NCBI GenBank assembly: GCA_937871985.1
Contig: CALMPB010000217.1
Location: 1 to 64,000, forward strand
Length of the DNA: 64,000 bases
Direction of reading: 5' to 3'
Origin: an uncultured Burkholderiaceae bacterium
GTDB lineage: Bacteria; Pseudomonadota; Gammaproteobacteria; Burkholderiales; Burkholderiaceae
Positions 25,689-35,266 of the stretch are shown here, one piece after another. The position numbers were made by a program, and so were the translations under genes. The stretch's first letter is position 1. Each line of letters opens with the position of its first letter. The notes under the pieces are model-generated. The model was not told the origin of the DNA. It did not search any database and worked only from the letters and a program-made list of their open reading frames with translations.

Positions 25689-26402
25689 TCAGGCGGCAGC
25701 CCCATCTGCCCGCCACACGCAGGGCTCGCCCGCGGCCTTGTCCAGGTCGTCCAGGTATTGCTCGTGAGCCTGGGTTTCGTCGGGCGACGCCGCCACTACG
25801 CGCAGCCGCGAAACATCGAAAGCCTCCTGGCTTGAACCTTGGCTGACGTTCGAAACCTGATCGTCGAAGTCCATGATCAGCGCATCCTGCCCGCGCGTCA
25901 TGGCCAGCCATACTTCGGCCAGCAGTTCCGAGTCGAGCAAGGCGCCGTGCAAGGTTCGGTGCGCGTTGGAGATGCCATAGCGCTCGCACAAAGCGTCCAG
26001 AGAGTTGCGCTTGCCAGGGTGCAGTTCGCGCGCAAACAGCAGCGAGTCGGTGATCTTGCCGCACAAAGTGCCGAAAAGCGGCTTGCCGGCGCGCGCCAGT
26101 TCCGAATCCAGGAATTTTTTATCGAACGCCGCGTTGTGGATGATGACTTCCGCGCCCTGCACGTATTCAATGATTTGGTCAGCCACATCTTCAAAACGGG
26201 GATGGCCAGCCAGGAAATCGGTGGTCAGGCCGTGGATGGCCAGCGCCTCGGGATCGCTGTCGCGGTCGGGGTTCAGGTACAAATGCAGATGCCTGCCCGT
26301 CAGCGCGCGATTGATCATTTCAACGCAGGCCACTTCGACGATGCGGTGCCCCTGGATGGGATCCAGGCCCGTGGTTTCGGTATCGAGAATAATTTGACGC
26401 AT
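25689..26402 (-). CDS. dnaQ: DNA polymerase III epsilon subunit (3'-5' proofreading exonuclease)
   Basis: 237 aa, normal for bacterial DnaQ. Exo I is DTETTGLDP near the N-terminus, Exo II is HNAAFDKKFLDSEL, and Exo III-epsilon is HGALLDSELLAEVW, so all DEDDh catalytic residues are present. The C-terminal tail probably binds the polymerase alpha subunit. In E. coli dnaQ sits beside rnhA, yafS, gloB and mltD; here the same set is present, but an RND pump operon separates dnaQ from rnhA. Confidence 0.95.
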   Translation of the reverse strand: MRQIILDTETTGLDPIQGHRIVEVACVEMINRALTGRHLHLYLNPDRDSDPEALAIHGLTTDFLAGHPRFEDVADQIIEYVQGAEVIIHNAAFDKKFLDSELARAGKPLFGTLCGKITDSLLFARELHPGKRNSLDALCERYGISNAHRTLHGALLDSELLAEVWLAMTRGQDALIMDFDDQVSNVSQGSSQEAFDVSRLRVVAASPDETQAHEQYLDDLDKAAGEPCVWRADGAAA

Positions 26403-26432
26403 GTAATTCCTGTTAGGCGGCGGGCGACCGGG

Positions 26433-29400
26433 CTACTCCAGCGACTTGGGCCTGGCCTTGCCGGCAATCAAAGTATAAGCCACCGGCACCACGAACAGGG
26501 TAAGCAAGGTGCCGAAGCTCAGGCCGCCCACCAGCACCCAGCCTATCTGCTGGCGCGACTCGGCTCCAGCGCCCGCCGCAAAGGCCAGCGGCAGCGTGCC
26601 CAGCACCATGGCGCCTGTCGTCATGAGGATGGGCCGTAAACGCAATACGCAGGCCTGAACCACAGCCTCCCGCATTTCCTTGCCCTCGGATCGAAGCTGC
26701 GTGGCGAACTCGACGATCAAGATGCCGTGCTTGGTGATAAGGCCCACCAAGGTGATCAAGCCGATCTGGCTGTAAATGGACAAGGTGCCGCCCGACAGCC
26801 ACAACGCCAGCAAGGCGCCGGTCATGGACAAAGGCACCGAAAGCATGATGATGAGCGGATTGCGCCAGCTTTCGAACTGGGCCGCGAGCACCAAGTAGAT
26901 AAAGGCCAGCGCCATGACGAAGACCAGGTAGATGCCGCCCGACGAGTCGCGGAACTCGCGCGACTGGCCGTCCAGATCGGTTTGCACCGTATGCGGCAGC
27001 ACTTCGCGCGCCACGGTATCCATATGCTGCAGCACTTCTCCCAGGGCGTAGCCGGGGGCCACCGAGGCGCGCACCTTCACCGCCCGTAAGCGGTTGAAGT
27101 GATTCAGCGATTGCGGCGATACGCTTTCCTCCACGGTCAGGAAATTGGACAACTGCACCATGGCGCCGTTTCGGGTTCGGACGTAGATATCGTTGATATC
27201 GCCGGGATCGGAACGATCGAGCTTCTTGACCTGCACGATGACGTCGTACTGTTCGCCGCTGTCGCGGAAACGCGTTACCTGGCGTCCGCCCAGCATGGAT
27301 TCCAGCGTGCGCCCCACGGTGCCCACGTCCACGCCCACGTCGGCCAGCTTGTCGCGGTTTACCGCCACCTTCAGCTCCGGCGTGTTCAGGCGCAAATCGG
27401 TATCCACGTTCTGCAGGCCCGGGTAATCGCGCAGCTTGTCCAGGAAACGGCCGACCAGCTTGTCGATTTCCGGGTACGAGGACTGGCTCATGATGACGAA
27501 CTCGATGGGCTTGGAGGTAGAACGCTGGCCCAGCGAGGGCGGGTTCGTCGGAAAGGCGCGCACGCCCGGCAAGGCGGAAAACTTGGGCTGCAGCTCGCGC
27601 GCGATGCTTTGCTGCGAACGGTCGCGCTCGTCCCAGGGCTTGAGGCGCAGAATGGCGAAGCCTTCGGTCACGGTGGGAAAGCCCACGATGGACTGGTTGC
27701 CCATGGCCTCGGGGATATCGGCGTAGTAATCCTCGATGGTCTTGACGCTGCGCACGGTGTAATCCAGCGTCGCGCCGTCCGGGGCGCTGACCACCCCGAA
27801 CACCACACCCCGATCCTCCAGCGGCGCGAGCTCGCTCTTGACGATCTTGAACAGCACGACGCTGCCCAGCGCCACCGCCAGCCCCACGCCCAGCACCAGG
27901 GCGCGCCGGCCCAGCGCCCACAGCAGGGCCTGTTTGTATGCCCGCGTCATGCCTTCCAGCATGTTTTCAATAAAGGTATACAGACGGCCATGACCGGACT
28001 GGTGCCGCAGCATGGTGGCGCACATCATGGGGGTAAGCGTCAGGGCGATGAACCCCGACACCAGCACCGTCGCCGCCAGCGTCAGGGCGAACTCGATGAA
28101 GAGCCGCCCCGTGCGGCCCGTTGCAAAGGCCAGCGGCGCATACACGGCCACCAGGGTCAGCGTCATGGCGATCACCGCGAAGCCGATTTCCCGAGCTCCC
28201 AGGAAGGCCGCCTCGAGCCGCGTCTTGCCCTCTTCCAGGTGGCGGAAGATGTTTTCCAGCACGACGATGGCGTCGTCCACCACCAGCCCGATGGCCAGCA
28301 CCATGGCCAAAAGGGTCAGCGTGTTGACCGAGAATCCGAAGAAGTACATGATGCCGAACGCGCCGATCAGCGATACGGGAATCGTGACGATGGGAATCAG
28401 GCTGGCGCGCATATTGCGCAGGAAAAAGAAGATCACCAGCACCACCAGCACGATGGCCTCGCCGATGGTGTGATACACGGACTTGATCGACTCCAGAATG
28501 AAAATCGAGCTGTCGTAGGCGACGCTGAGCTTCATGCCCGGCGGCAGCGTTTCGTTGATGAGCTCGGTTTCGGCGGCCACTGCTTTGGAAAGATCCAGAG
28601 GGTTGGCGGTGGACTGCTTGGTAATGCCTATGTTCAAGCCTTCATGCCCATTGAAGCGCGACAGCACACGTTCTTCGGCGGGGTCTATCCGCACGTCGGC
28701 CACGTCGCCCAGGCGCACCGAGTAATTCTTCACGTTCGCGACAATCACGTTGCGGAACTGCTCGATGGTTTGCAGGTCGGTGGACGACACCACCGAGAAC
28801 TCACGGTCGGAAGACTCGATGCGGCCGGCCGGAATCAGCACGTTCTGCTGCCCCAGCGCGGTTTCCACGTCCTGCACTGTGAGGCTGTAGGCGGCCAGCT
28901 TGCTTCTATCGACATAGATGCGCATGGAAGGCTGGCGCTCGCCGTAGATGCGCACTTCCGCCGCGCCCGGCAGCACCGACAGGCGGGTCTTGACGTAGCG
29001 ATTGATGTAGTCGGAAAGCTCCAGTGTGCTGAAGCTGCCGGGCTCGACCGCCATGAAGATGACTGGGGTGGAGTCGGCCTCGACCTTGCTGATGATGGGT
29101 TCGTCGATTTCATCCGGCAGGTAGCGCCGCGCTCGCGACACCTTGTCGCGCACGTCGGCCGCCGCGGCATCCGGGTTGCGCGACAGATTGAACTTGATGG
29201 AAATGGAACTGCGTTCGGTGCGGCTGCCCGAGGTCATGACGTCCACGCCCTCGATGCCGGCCAGTTGGTCTTCCAGGGGCTTGGTGACCTGCGACTCGAC
29301 CACCTCGGGCGACGCCCCCTTGTAGGTCGTGACCACCGACACCACCGGCTCGTCGATGGCGGGATACTCGCGCACGGTCAGCCGCTGGTACGAAATAAGC

Positions 29401-29474
29401 CCCACCAGCACGATGAGCAGGGACAGCACCGAGGCGAACACCGGGCGCTTGATGCAGACTTCGGAAAGTATCAT
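26433..29474 (-). CDS. RND-family multidrug efflux permease (HAE-1 type)
   Basis: 1013 aa, the usual length. It begins ILSEVCIKRPVFASVLSLLI, the typical first helix, and has the proton-relay Asp pair in TM4 (GLVVDDAIVVLENIF) and the two-fold repeat of large periplasmic loops followed by six-helix bundles. It should form the inner-membrane trimer of a proton-driven efflux pump. The adaptor gene lies 15 bases upstream in the same direction. No outer-membrane factor gene is adjacent, so the pump probably recruits a TolC protein encoded elsewhere. Substrates cannot be told from the sequence. Confidence 0.92.
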   Translation of the reverse strand: MILSEVCIKRPVFASVLSLLIVLVGLISYQRLTVREYPAIDEPVVSVVTTYKGASPEVVESQVTKPLEDQLAGIEGVDVMTSGSRTERSSISIKFNLSRNPDAAAADVRDKVSRARRYLPDEIDEPIISKVEADSTPVIFMAVEPGSFSTLELSDYINRYVKTRLSVLPGAAEVRIYGERQPSMRIYVDRSKLAAYSLTVQDVETALGQQNVLIPAGRIESSDREFSVVSSTDLQTIEQFRNVIVANVKNYSVRLGDVADVRIDPAEERVLSRFNGHEGLNIGITKQSTANPLDLSKAVAAETELINETLPPGMKLSVAYDSSIFILESIKSVYHTIGEAIVLVVLVIFFFLRNMRASLIPIVTIPVSLIGAFGIMYFFGFSVNTLTLLAMVLAIGLVVDDAIVVLENIFRHLEEGKTRLEAAFLGAREIGFAVIAMTLTLVAVYAPLAFATGRTGRLFIEFALTLAATVLVSGFIALTLTPMMCATMLRHQSGHGRLYTFIENMLEGMTRAYKQALLWALGRRALVLGVGLAVALGSVVLFKIVKSELAPLEDRGVVFGVVSAPDGATLDYTVRSVKTIEDYYADIPEAMGNQSIVGFPTVTEGFAILRLKPWDERDRSQQSIARELQPKFSALPGVRAFPTNPPSLGQRSTSKPIEFVIMSQSSYPEIDKLVGRFLDKLRDYPGLQNVDTDLRLNTPELKVAVNRDKLADVGVDVGTVGRTLESMLGGRQVTRFRDSGEQYDVIVQVKKLDRSDPGDINDIYVRTRNGAMVQLSNFLTVEESVSPQSLNHFNRLRAVKVRASVAPGYALGEVLQHMDTVAREVLPHTVQTDLDGQSREFRDSSGGIYLVFVMALAFIYLVLAAQFESWRNPLIIMLSVPLSMTGALLALWLSGGTLSIYSQIGLITLVGLITKHGILIVEFATQLRSEGKEMREAVVQACVLRLRPILMTTGAMVLGTLPLAFAAGAGAESRQQIGWVLVGGLSFGTLLTLFVVPVAYTLIAGKARPKSLE

Positions 29475-29489
29475 GGACGCGGCCCCGGA

Positions 29490-30602
29490 TCAGGAACTGG
29501 CCGCCGCAGCGGCCGGCACGACGCGCACCGCCGCGCCGTCGCTGATCTTCTGCACGCCCGCCACCACAACCTGATCGCCTTCGGCCAGGCCCGCCAGCAC
29601 CTCGACCTTACCGTTGCGGCGCAACCCGATTTGCACCTGCCTGCGCTCCACCCGGCCTTGGTCCGCCCGGTACAGGTACACGTAGCGGGCTTCTTCCGAA
29701 GGCACCAGCGCCGCCTCGGGAATGACCAGCGCCTTGTCGTCGGCGAATTGCAACTGCACCCGCGCGAACAGGCCCGGGCGCAAGGCATCGTCGGCATTGG
29801 GCACGTCGGCCCGCAGCAAAATGGAGCGTCCGCCCACGTCGACCAGCGGGTTGATGGCGCCGACCTTGCCTTCGCGCTCGACGCCCGGCATGGCATCGAA
29901 GCGCAGCGTCAGCTTCTGCCCCGCCTGGATCTGGCCCAGATGATGCTCGGGAATCCGGAAATCGACCTGCAGGGGATCGACGGACTCGATGGGCACCAGA
30001 TCGGCGCCGGGGCTGACGTAATCGCCCACCGATACCTGGCGCAGGCCGATCAGGCCGTCGAAGGGCGCCACGATGGCGGTCTTGTCCAATTGGGCGCTGG
30101 CCAGCGCTACGGCGGCCTGCTGCACCTTGAGCTGGCTGGCGGCTTCGTCGCGCGCCTGCTTGCTGATGAACCCCTGGGCGCTTAGTTCCTGGGCACGCCG
30201 ATGCTGGCTGGCGGCCAGACTCAAATTGGCCTGCGCCTGCTGCAACTGCGCCTTGGCAACGCTGTCGTCCAGGCGCACCAATACCTGTCCTTTGACGACT
30301 TTGCCGCCTTCCTTGAAGTTGATTTCGTCGATGCGGCCCGTGATTTCGGGGCGCAACACGACGGAGTTCTGCGAACGCAACGTGCCGACGGCCGAAACGC
30401 CGCGCGGCAGCGGCACGGATTCGACCCCGGCAACCTCGACACTGGCGGCCGATTGCGCCGCCTGGCCACCGGCCGGCGCAACCGCCTTGGCCGCGGCCGG
30501 AGCCTGGCCCGCCTTGCTCCCCTGCAATACACGCACGCCCGCCGAGCCCAACACCACGCCCAGCACCAAGACTCCCGCAAGTCCCGCTGCATTTATTTTC
30601 AT
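29490..30602 (-). CDS. RND efflux periplasmic adaptor (membrane-fusion protein)
   Basis: 370 aa. It has a signal or anchor segment (GLAGVLVLGVVLGSAGVRVL), an Ala/Pro-rich linker, a lipoyl half, an alpha-hairpin (about 110-190, AKAQLQQAQANLSLAASQ), the second lipoyl half (AIVAPFDGLIGLRQVSVGDYV), and a beta-barrel plus membrane-proximal domain. It is the first gene of a two-gene operon with the RND permease. No local TetR/AcrR or MarR regulator is visible. Confidence 0.9.
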   Translation of the reverse strand: MKINAAGLAGVLVLGVVLGSAGVRVLQGSKAGQAPAAAKAVAPAGGQAAQSAASVEVAGVESVPLPRGVSAVGTLRSQNSVVLRPEITGRIDEINFKEGGKVVKGQVLVRLDDSVAKAQLQQAQANLSLAASQHRRAQELSAQGFISKQARDEAASQLKVQQAAVALASAQLDKTAIVAPFDGLIGLRQVSVGDYVSPGADLVPIESVDPLQVDFRIPEHHLGQIQAGQKLTLRFDAMPGVEREGKVGAINPLVDVGGRSILLRADVPNADDALRPGLFARVQLQFADDKALVIPEAALVPSEEARYVYLYRADQGRVERRQVQIGLRRNGKVEVLAGLAEGDQVVVAGVQKISDGAAVRVVPAAAAASS

Positions 30603-30744
30603 GAAATCAATAGCTTGTTATGGGTTTATTGATAGTGGAAAAAGCCCCCCGCGTTTCGCCCGCGCAAAACGCAACAAACCATTTCCACCAAGCGTAGATA
30701 GTAGCGCATGCTGGGGAATTTTTGCCGCCGGGCCGCCCCAAGGC

Positions 30745-30802
30745 AAAAAGCGCCCCCTCGGGGGGCAGCGAGCCGCGCAGCGGCGTGGCGTGGGGGCTTT
30801 TT
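30745..30802. terminator. GC-rich inverted repeat, bidirectional terminator-like intergenic element
   Basis: The element runs from AAAAAGCGCCCCC (30745-30757) to GGGGGCTTTTT (30792-30802), with an inner hairpin GCCCCCTCGGGGGGC. Both arms carry the A/T tract expected of a terminator read from either side. It lies between the rnhA stop and the RND adaptor start. As I recall, elements of this type recur between genes in many Burkholderiales genomes; only one copy is obvious in this window. Confidence 0.6.
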
Positions 30803-30809
30803 ATATCGG

Positions 30810-31277
30810 TCAGGCTTCGGGAGCGGCCTTGCGGCTTTGAGCCACCTCCACCCCCTGGTTCGCCAGCGCGTCGGCGCGCTCGTTGCCGGGATCCCCGGCG
30901 TGCCCCTTCACCCACTGCCAGCTTAAATCGTGCTTTCCCACCAATTCGTCCAGCATCTGCCATAGATCGGCGTTCTTGACCGGCTTTTTATCCGCTGTGC
31001 GCCATCCGCGCCGCTTCCAGTTGGCGATCCATTCGGTCATGCCTTTTTGCACGTATTGGGAATCGGTATGGACGACCACGGTGCAGCGGCGCTTCAAGGC
31101 GGCAAGCGCCTGGATGACCGCCATCAGTTCCATGCGGTTGTTGGTGGTATTGGGCTCGCCGCCGCACAGGGTTTTCTCGTGGGCGCCCTGCTTGAGCAAC
31201 GCCCCCCATCCTCCCCAGCCGGGATTGCCCTTGCAGGCGCCATCGGTCCAGATATCCACCACGTTTTCACGACTCAT
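30810..31277 (-). CDS. rnhA: Ribonuclease HI
   Basis: 155 aa from the ATG at 31277 ([10 protein letters not shown]); an upstream in-frame start at 31307 would add ten residues that the family does not have. The active-site carboxylates are visible in [22 protein letters not shown] and VVHTDSQYV, and the late Asp is in GNERADALA. It cleaves the RNA strand of RNA-DNA hybrids. It lies downstream of the yafS-like methyltransferase on the same strand. Confidence 0.95.
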   Translation of the reverse strand: MSRENVVDIWTDGACKGNPGWGGWGALLKQGAHEKTLCGGEPNTTNNRMELMAVIQALAALKRRCTVVVHTDSQYVQKGMTEWIANWKRRGWRTADKKPVKNADLWQMLDELVGKHDLSWQWVKGHAGDPGNERADALANQGVEVAQSRKAAPEA

Positions 31278-31407
31278 TATTTTCCTTGCGGCTTCGCCCG
31301 CTTCCATTCCGCCGCCAGCCTACCCTGCGGCGCACTGCTTAACTTGATTTGACTTGCGCGTTGCCGCGGCCCGCCGCCCCGGCGGACGGCCTGGTTAGCC
31401 CGCTTGC

Positions 31408-32169
31408 CTAGACGCCCGAATGCCTGCCCGTGACCACCGTGCGCCTTCTGACGTGTTTCTTGACATGCTTCCATTCGGGACCCACCAGCCGTATGCACGC
31501 CACGCGCTTGATGGCCGACACCACATAAACCGAGCCGCATATGGGCCACCAGCGATCGCCCGCCGACTCCATGAACGACCAGCGCTGCAGCCATTTTTCG
31601 GTTTCGCACGGCGGCGCGTAGCACCCGAAATGCCCCCGGTCGACCTCGAACGACAGCAATTTGAACCAGTCTTTCAGGCGGCCCAGGGAGACCTGCATGT
31701 GGGCGGGGATGGGCATTATAGGATCCAGGCCCGGTATGCGTTCGCGCAGTCCCCACAGGCTCCAGGGATTGAAGCCCGAAATCACCACCCTGCCCTCGGG
31801 CATCAGAACCCGCTCGGCTTCGCGCAAAACCTGGTGCGGACTATTGGAACACTCCAGAACATGGGGTAATATCAGCAAGTCGATGCTCTGGCCATCGAAG
31901 GGCAGGTTTTCCGGGTCGGCATAAAGCGCGACGCCGGGCTGCACGCAGCCCGCGTCGCTATACGAATGAGTACGGCCCTTGTAAGGAATCCTGTTTGCGT
32001 GCAGCAAGTCCCAGCCGGGCAGGCCAACCTGCATGGCATGGTACCCGAATGCATTGGCCACCATCCCGTTTATTTTTTCCTGTTCCCATTGCTTGACGTA
32101 CTGGCCGACGGGCGTGCTTAACCATTCGGCAAGTTCCACGGTAAGCGGCTGGCCCAACGATTCAGACAC
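31408..32169 (-). CDS. SAM-dependent methyltransferase, YafS-like
   Basis: 253 aa from a GTG at 32169, chosen because AAGGAG lies 6 bases upstream; the longer frame starting at a TTG at 32196 has no such site. It is a class I methyltransferase of the Methyltransf_11 type: LPFDGQSIDLLILPHVLECS holds motif II, and VLREAERVLMPEGRVVISGFNP motif III. It is divergent from gloB with about 30 bases between starts, and upstream of rnhA, the position of yafS in E. coli. Its substrate is unknown. Confidence 0.85.
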   Translation of the reverse strand: MSESLGQPLTVELAEWLSTPVGQYVKQWEQEKINGMVANAFGYHAMQVGLPGWDLLHANRIPYKGRTHSYSDAGCVQPGVALYADPENLPFDGQSIDLLILPHVLECSNSPHQVLREAERVLMPEGRVVISGFNPWSLWGLRERIPGLDPIMPIPAHMQVSLGRLKDWFKLLSFEVDRGHFGCYAPPCETEKWLQRWSFMESAGDRWWPICGSVYVVSAIKRVACIRLVGPEWKHVKKHVRRRTVVTGRHSGV

Positions 32170-32198
32170 ATCGGCTCCTTGCAATATGGTTGGCAAAC

Positions 32199-32999
32199 AT
32201 GATTAACCCAGACTCTAGCCGCACCCAGCTTATCCCGGTTCCCGCATTCTCCGACAACTACATATGGTTGCTGTGCAAAGGCGGGCATGCGGTGGTGGTC
32301 GACCCGGGGACGTCCGAGCCCATCGAAAAGCTGCTCGGGCAATACCATTTAACCCTCGATGCCATTTTACTTACCCATCACCATCCCGACCATGTCGGCG
32401 GCGTCAAGGCCCTGAAGGCGCTGACCAACGCCAAGGTCTATGGCCCGCTGGGCGAAACCTTGCCCGCATGCGACGAGCGCCTCAAGGAAGACGACAATAT
32501 CACACTTGAGAATCTCGGCCTAACTCTCTCGATCCTGGACATCCCTGGTCATACCGCCGGCCACATTGCCTATTTCGGCTACCTGGACACCGGCAAGCCC
32601 GTGGTGTTCTGTGGTGATACACTGTTTGCCGCAGGCTGCGGACGCCTATTTGAAGGCACCCCCGCCCAAATGGTCAATTCACTGGCAAAACTGAAGGTTT
32701 TGCCGCTGGAAACCCTGGTGTGCTGCGCGCACGAGTACACATTGGCCAATTTGCGCTGGGCGCTGCAGGTGGAACCCGGTAACGCTGCTTTGCAGCAACG
32801 CTGGCAGACCGCGCAGCGGCAACGCTCCGAAGGCCTGCCGACCCTGCCGTCCACCATCGGCCTGGAGCTTGAAACCAACCCGTTTTGCCGCCCATTGCAA
32901 CAAAGTGTATCCGACGCGGCCGCCGCTCATGCGGGCGAGCCGTTAACTTCGGCTGTAGCCGTTTTTGCGAGCCTGCGCGAATGGAAGAACAATTTTTGA
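32199..32999 (+). CDS. gloB: Hydroxyacylglutathione hydrolase (glyoxalase II)
   Basis: 266 aa from the ATG at 32199. It has the metallo-beta-lactamase fold with the binuclear-metal motif THHHPDH (59-65), the later ligand His in HTAGHIAYF, the Asp in CGDTLFAAGCGR, and the glyoxalase II C-terminal domain ending in AVFASLREWKNNF. It hydrolyses S-lactoylglutathione to lactate and glutathione in methylglyoxal detoxification. It is followed at 17 bases by mltD, the conserved neighbour. Confidence 0.95.
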   Translation: MINPDSSRTQLIPVPAFSDNYIWLLCKGGHAVVVDPGTSEPIEKLLGQYHLTLDAILLTHHHPDHVGGVKALKALTNAKVYGPLGETLPACDERLKEDDNITLENLGLTLSILDIPGHTAGHIAYFGYLDTGKPVVFCGDTLFAAGCGRLFEGTPAQMVNSLAKLKVLPLETLVCCAHEYTLANLRWALQVEPGNAALQQRWQTAQRQRSEGLPTLPSTIGLELETNPFCRPLQQSVSDAAAAHAGEPLTSAVAVFASLREWKNNF

Positions 33000-33015
33000 C
33001 ACATCCACCTAGCCA

Positions 33016-34410
33016 ATGAACTGCCTACGACTCTTCATTCTGCTCATCGTGGCAGTCCTGGCCGGTTGCGCAAGCAACCAAACCAGCCAATACGCAAACA
33101 AAAAGGTCTATACCGCCGAGGAAACTTCGCGCACCATCGACCTCACCCACCCGCCCCGCGACATGTGGGATCGCATCCGCCGCGGTTTCGCCATCCCCAA
33201 CCTGCACAGCGACCTGGCCGACCAATGGACCGAGTACTACGCCTCCCACCCCGAGGCCGTCTACCGCATGAGCCAGCGGGCCAGCAAGTACCTGTATTTC
33301 ATCGTCGACGAACTCGAGCGCCGGGGCATGCCCACCGAACTGGCCCTGCTGCCCTTCGTGGAAAGCGCCTACAACCCCACCGCCTATTCCAAATCCAACG
33401 CCTCGGGCCTTTGGCAGTTCATTCCCAGCACCGGCCTGCATTACAACCTGCAGCAGGACTCGTGGCGCGACCAGCGCCGCGACCCCATCGCCTCCACCCA
33501 TGCCGCCCTGGACTACCTGAGCTATCTGTACGATTTCCAGGGCGATTGGTATCTGGCGCTGGCCTCTTATAACTGGGGCGAAGGCGCGGTCAAGCGCGCC
33601 CTCGACAAAAATGCCGATGCGGGGCTGCCCACCGACTACGCCTCCATCAGCATGCCCGACGAAACCCGCAACTACGTGCCCAAGTTGCAGGCCATAAAAA
33701 ACATCGTCGCCAATCCCAAAAAATACGGCATCACCCTTCCCAGCGTCAGCAACACCCCTTATTTCACCACCATCAAAAGAACACAATCCATCGACGTCGC
33801 CGTGGCCGCCCAACTGGCCGAAATGTCGGTGGAAGACTTCAAGGCGCTCAACGCCTCGTTCAACCGACCCGTCATCCTGGGCGAACACGAGCCCACGCTG
33901 CTGCTGCCCACCGACCGGGCCGATATTTTCAAGGCCAACCTCGAGGCCTACCAGGGCAAGCTCAGTTCGTGGCAGGCCTACCATGCGCGGCAGGGCGAAT
34001 CGTATGCGGCCATTGCCAAAAAATACGGCATAAGCCTGGAGAATCTTAGAAAAATCAATGGTCTCAGCAGCAAGAAAACCAAGGCTGTCGCGCAAACCCT
34101 GCTGGTTCCGAACCTGGAAAATGGCGGCGGCATCCAACTGGCATCGCTGGAATACCCCTCCAACGACAATGCCGTGGCCGGCAAGCCCTCCATCAAGAAG
34201 GCATCGGTGCAGCGGCGCGGCAGAGACATCGTCGTCCAACGCAAGGTCAATGTCCGCACGCATACCGTCCAGTCGGGCGACACGCTGTACTCGCTGGCCA
34301 AGCGCTACCACACCTCGGTCGACGAACTGCGCAAACTGAACAATCTTAAAAGCAACGGCCTGTCCCGTGGCAAGCAATTGCGCGTGCCGGGCACCAATAT
34401 TCGCGGCTAG
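33016..34410 (+). CDS. mltD: Membrane-bound lytic murein transglycosylase D
   Basis: 464 aa. It is a lipoprotein (lipobox LAGC, Cys18) with an SLT domain at about 80-210 whose catalytic Glu116 is in LPFVESAYNP, followed by GLWQFIPSTG. Two LysM peptidoglycan-binding modules follow (about 320-370 and 417-462). It cleaves glycan strands to 1,6-anhydro-muropeptides at the outer membrane. These products are the substrates of AmpD, also encoded in this window at 62191. It is probably co-transcribed with gloB. Confidence 0.95.
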   Translation: MNCLRLFILLIVAVLAGCASNQTSQYANKKVYTAEETSRTIDLTHPPRDMWDRIRRGFAIPNLHSDLADQWTEYYASHPEAVYRMSQRASKYLYFIVDELERRGMPTELALLPFVESAYNPTAYSKSNASGLWQFIPSTGLHYNLQQDSWRDQRRDPIASTHAALDYLSYLYDFQGDWYLALASYNWGEGAVKRALDKNADAGLPTDYASISMPDETRNYVPKLQAIKNIVANPKKYGITLPSVSNTPYFTTIKRTQSIDVAVAAQLAEMSVEDFKALNASFNRPVILGEHEPTLLLPTDRADIFKANLEAYQGKLSSWQAYHARQGESYAAIAKKYGISLENLRKINGLSSKKTKAVAQTLLVPNLENGGGIQLASLEYPSNDNAVAGKPSIKKASVQRRGRDIVVQRKVNVRTHTVQSGDTLYSLAKRYHTSVDELRKLNNLKSNGLSRGKQLRVPGTNIRG

Positions 34411-34449
34411 TCCAAGACCAGTCCGCAACCACTACAACAGGATTACAAA

Positions 34450-35229
34450 ATGGGTTTCTTAAACGGCAAGCGCATCCTGGTTACCGGCGTGCTGTCCAAC
34501 CGCTCCATTGCCTACGGCATCGCCCAGGCCTGCCGCCAGCAAGGCGCCGAACTGGCGCTCACCTATGTGGGCGAGCGCTTCAAAGAACGCGTCACCGAAT
34601 TCGCCGCCGAACTGGGCAGCACCATCGTCCTGCCTTGCGATGTCGCTGAAGACACGCAAATCGACGCCGCCATCGCCGAACTGCAATCGCACTGGGACGG
34701 CCTGGACGGACTGGTGCACTCCATCGGCTTCGCGCCGCGCGAAGCCATTGCCGGCGACTTCCTCGAAGGCCTGTCGCGCGAAGGCTTCCGCATTGCGCAC
34801 GACATCTCGGCCTACAGCTTCCCGGCCCTGACCAAGGCCGCCCTGCCCTTGCTGAAGGGCCGCCAAAGCTCGGTGCTTACCCTTACCTACCTGGGCGCCG
34901 AAAAAGTGGTTCCCAACTACAACACCATGGGCCTGGCCAAGGCCTCGCTGGAAGCCAGCGTGCGCTACCTGGCCACCTCGCTGGGCCCCATGGGCATCCG
35001 CGCCAACGGCATTTCCGCGGGCCCCATCAAAACACTGGCCGCCAGCGGCATCAAGGACTTCAGCTCCATCCTCAAGTTCGTGGAATCCCACGCGCCGCTG
35101 CGCCGCAATGTCACCATCGAAGACGTGGGCAATGTCGCCGCCTTCCTGCTGTCCGACCTGGCGGCCGGCGTAACCGGCGAAATCACCCACGTGGACGCGG
35201 GCTTCTCCACCGTCGTTCCCGGCATGTGA
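34450..35229 (+). CDS. fabI: Enoyl-[acyl-carrier-protein] reductase (NADH)
   Basis: 259 aa, normal for FabI. The N-terminus [25 protein letters not shown] is the family's cofactor-binding start. The active-site segment [12 protein letters not shown] carries the Tyr and Lys of the Y-x6-K motif, and [13 protein letters not shown] is the substrate-loop region. It reduces trans-2-enoyl-ACP in the last step of fatty-acid elongation and is the target of triclosan-type inhibitors. Its ATG has AGGA upstream, and it lies 40 bases after mltD. Confidence 0.95.
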   Translation: MGFLNGKRILVTGVLSNRSIAYGIAQACRQQGAELALTYVGERFKERVTEFAAELGSTIVLPCDVAEDTQIDAAIAELQSHWDGLDGLVHSIGFAPREAIAGDFLEGLSREGFRIAHDISAYSFPALTKAALPLLKGRQSSVLTLTYLGAEKVVPNYNTMGLAKASLEASVRYLATSLGPMGIRANGISAGPIKTLAASGIKDFSSILKFVESHAPLRRNVTIEDVGNVAAFLLSDLAAGVTGEITHVDAGFSTVVPGM

Positions 35230-35233
35230 AGAA

Positions 35234-35253
35234 CTCCGGCCCAAGGGCCGGAG
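35234..35253 (+). terminator. Hairpin after fabI
   Basis: CTCCGGCCC and GGGCCGGAG form a perfect 9-bp stem with a two-base gap, just after the fabI stop and before the convergent GST gene. No T tract follows, so termination strength is uncertain. Confidence 0.45.
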
Positions 35254-35266
35254 CTTCGGCGTGTGG

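Noticed and set aside
27099..30185. 1028-codon plus-strand frame opposite the RND genes
   Set aside because: Its His/Gln/Arg-rich composition and lack of motifs mark it as a shadow of the clearly real RND permease and adaptor.
33025..34428. 467-codon minus-strand frame opposite mltD
   Set aside because: mltD has lipobox, SLT and LysM evidence; the antisense frame has none.
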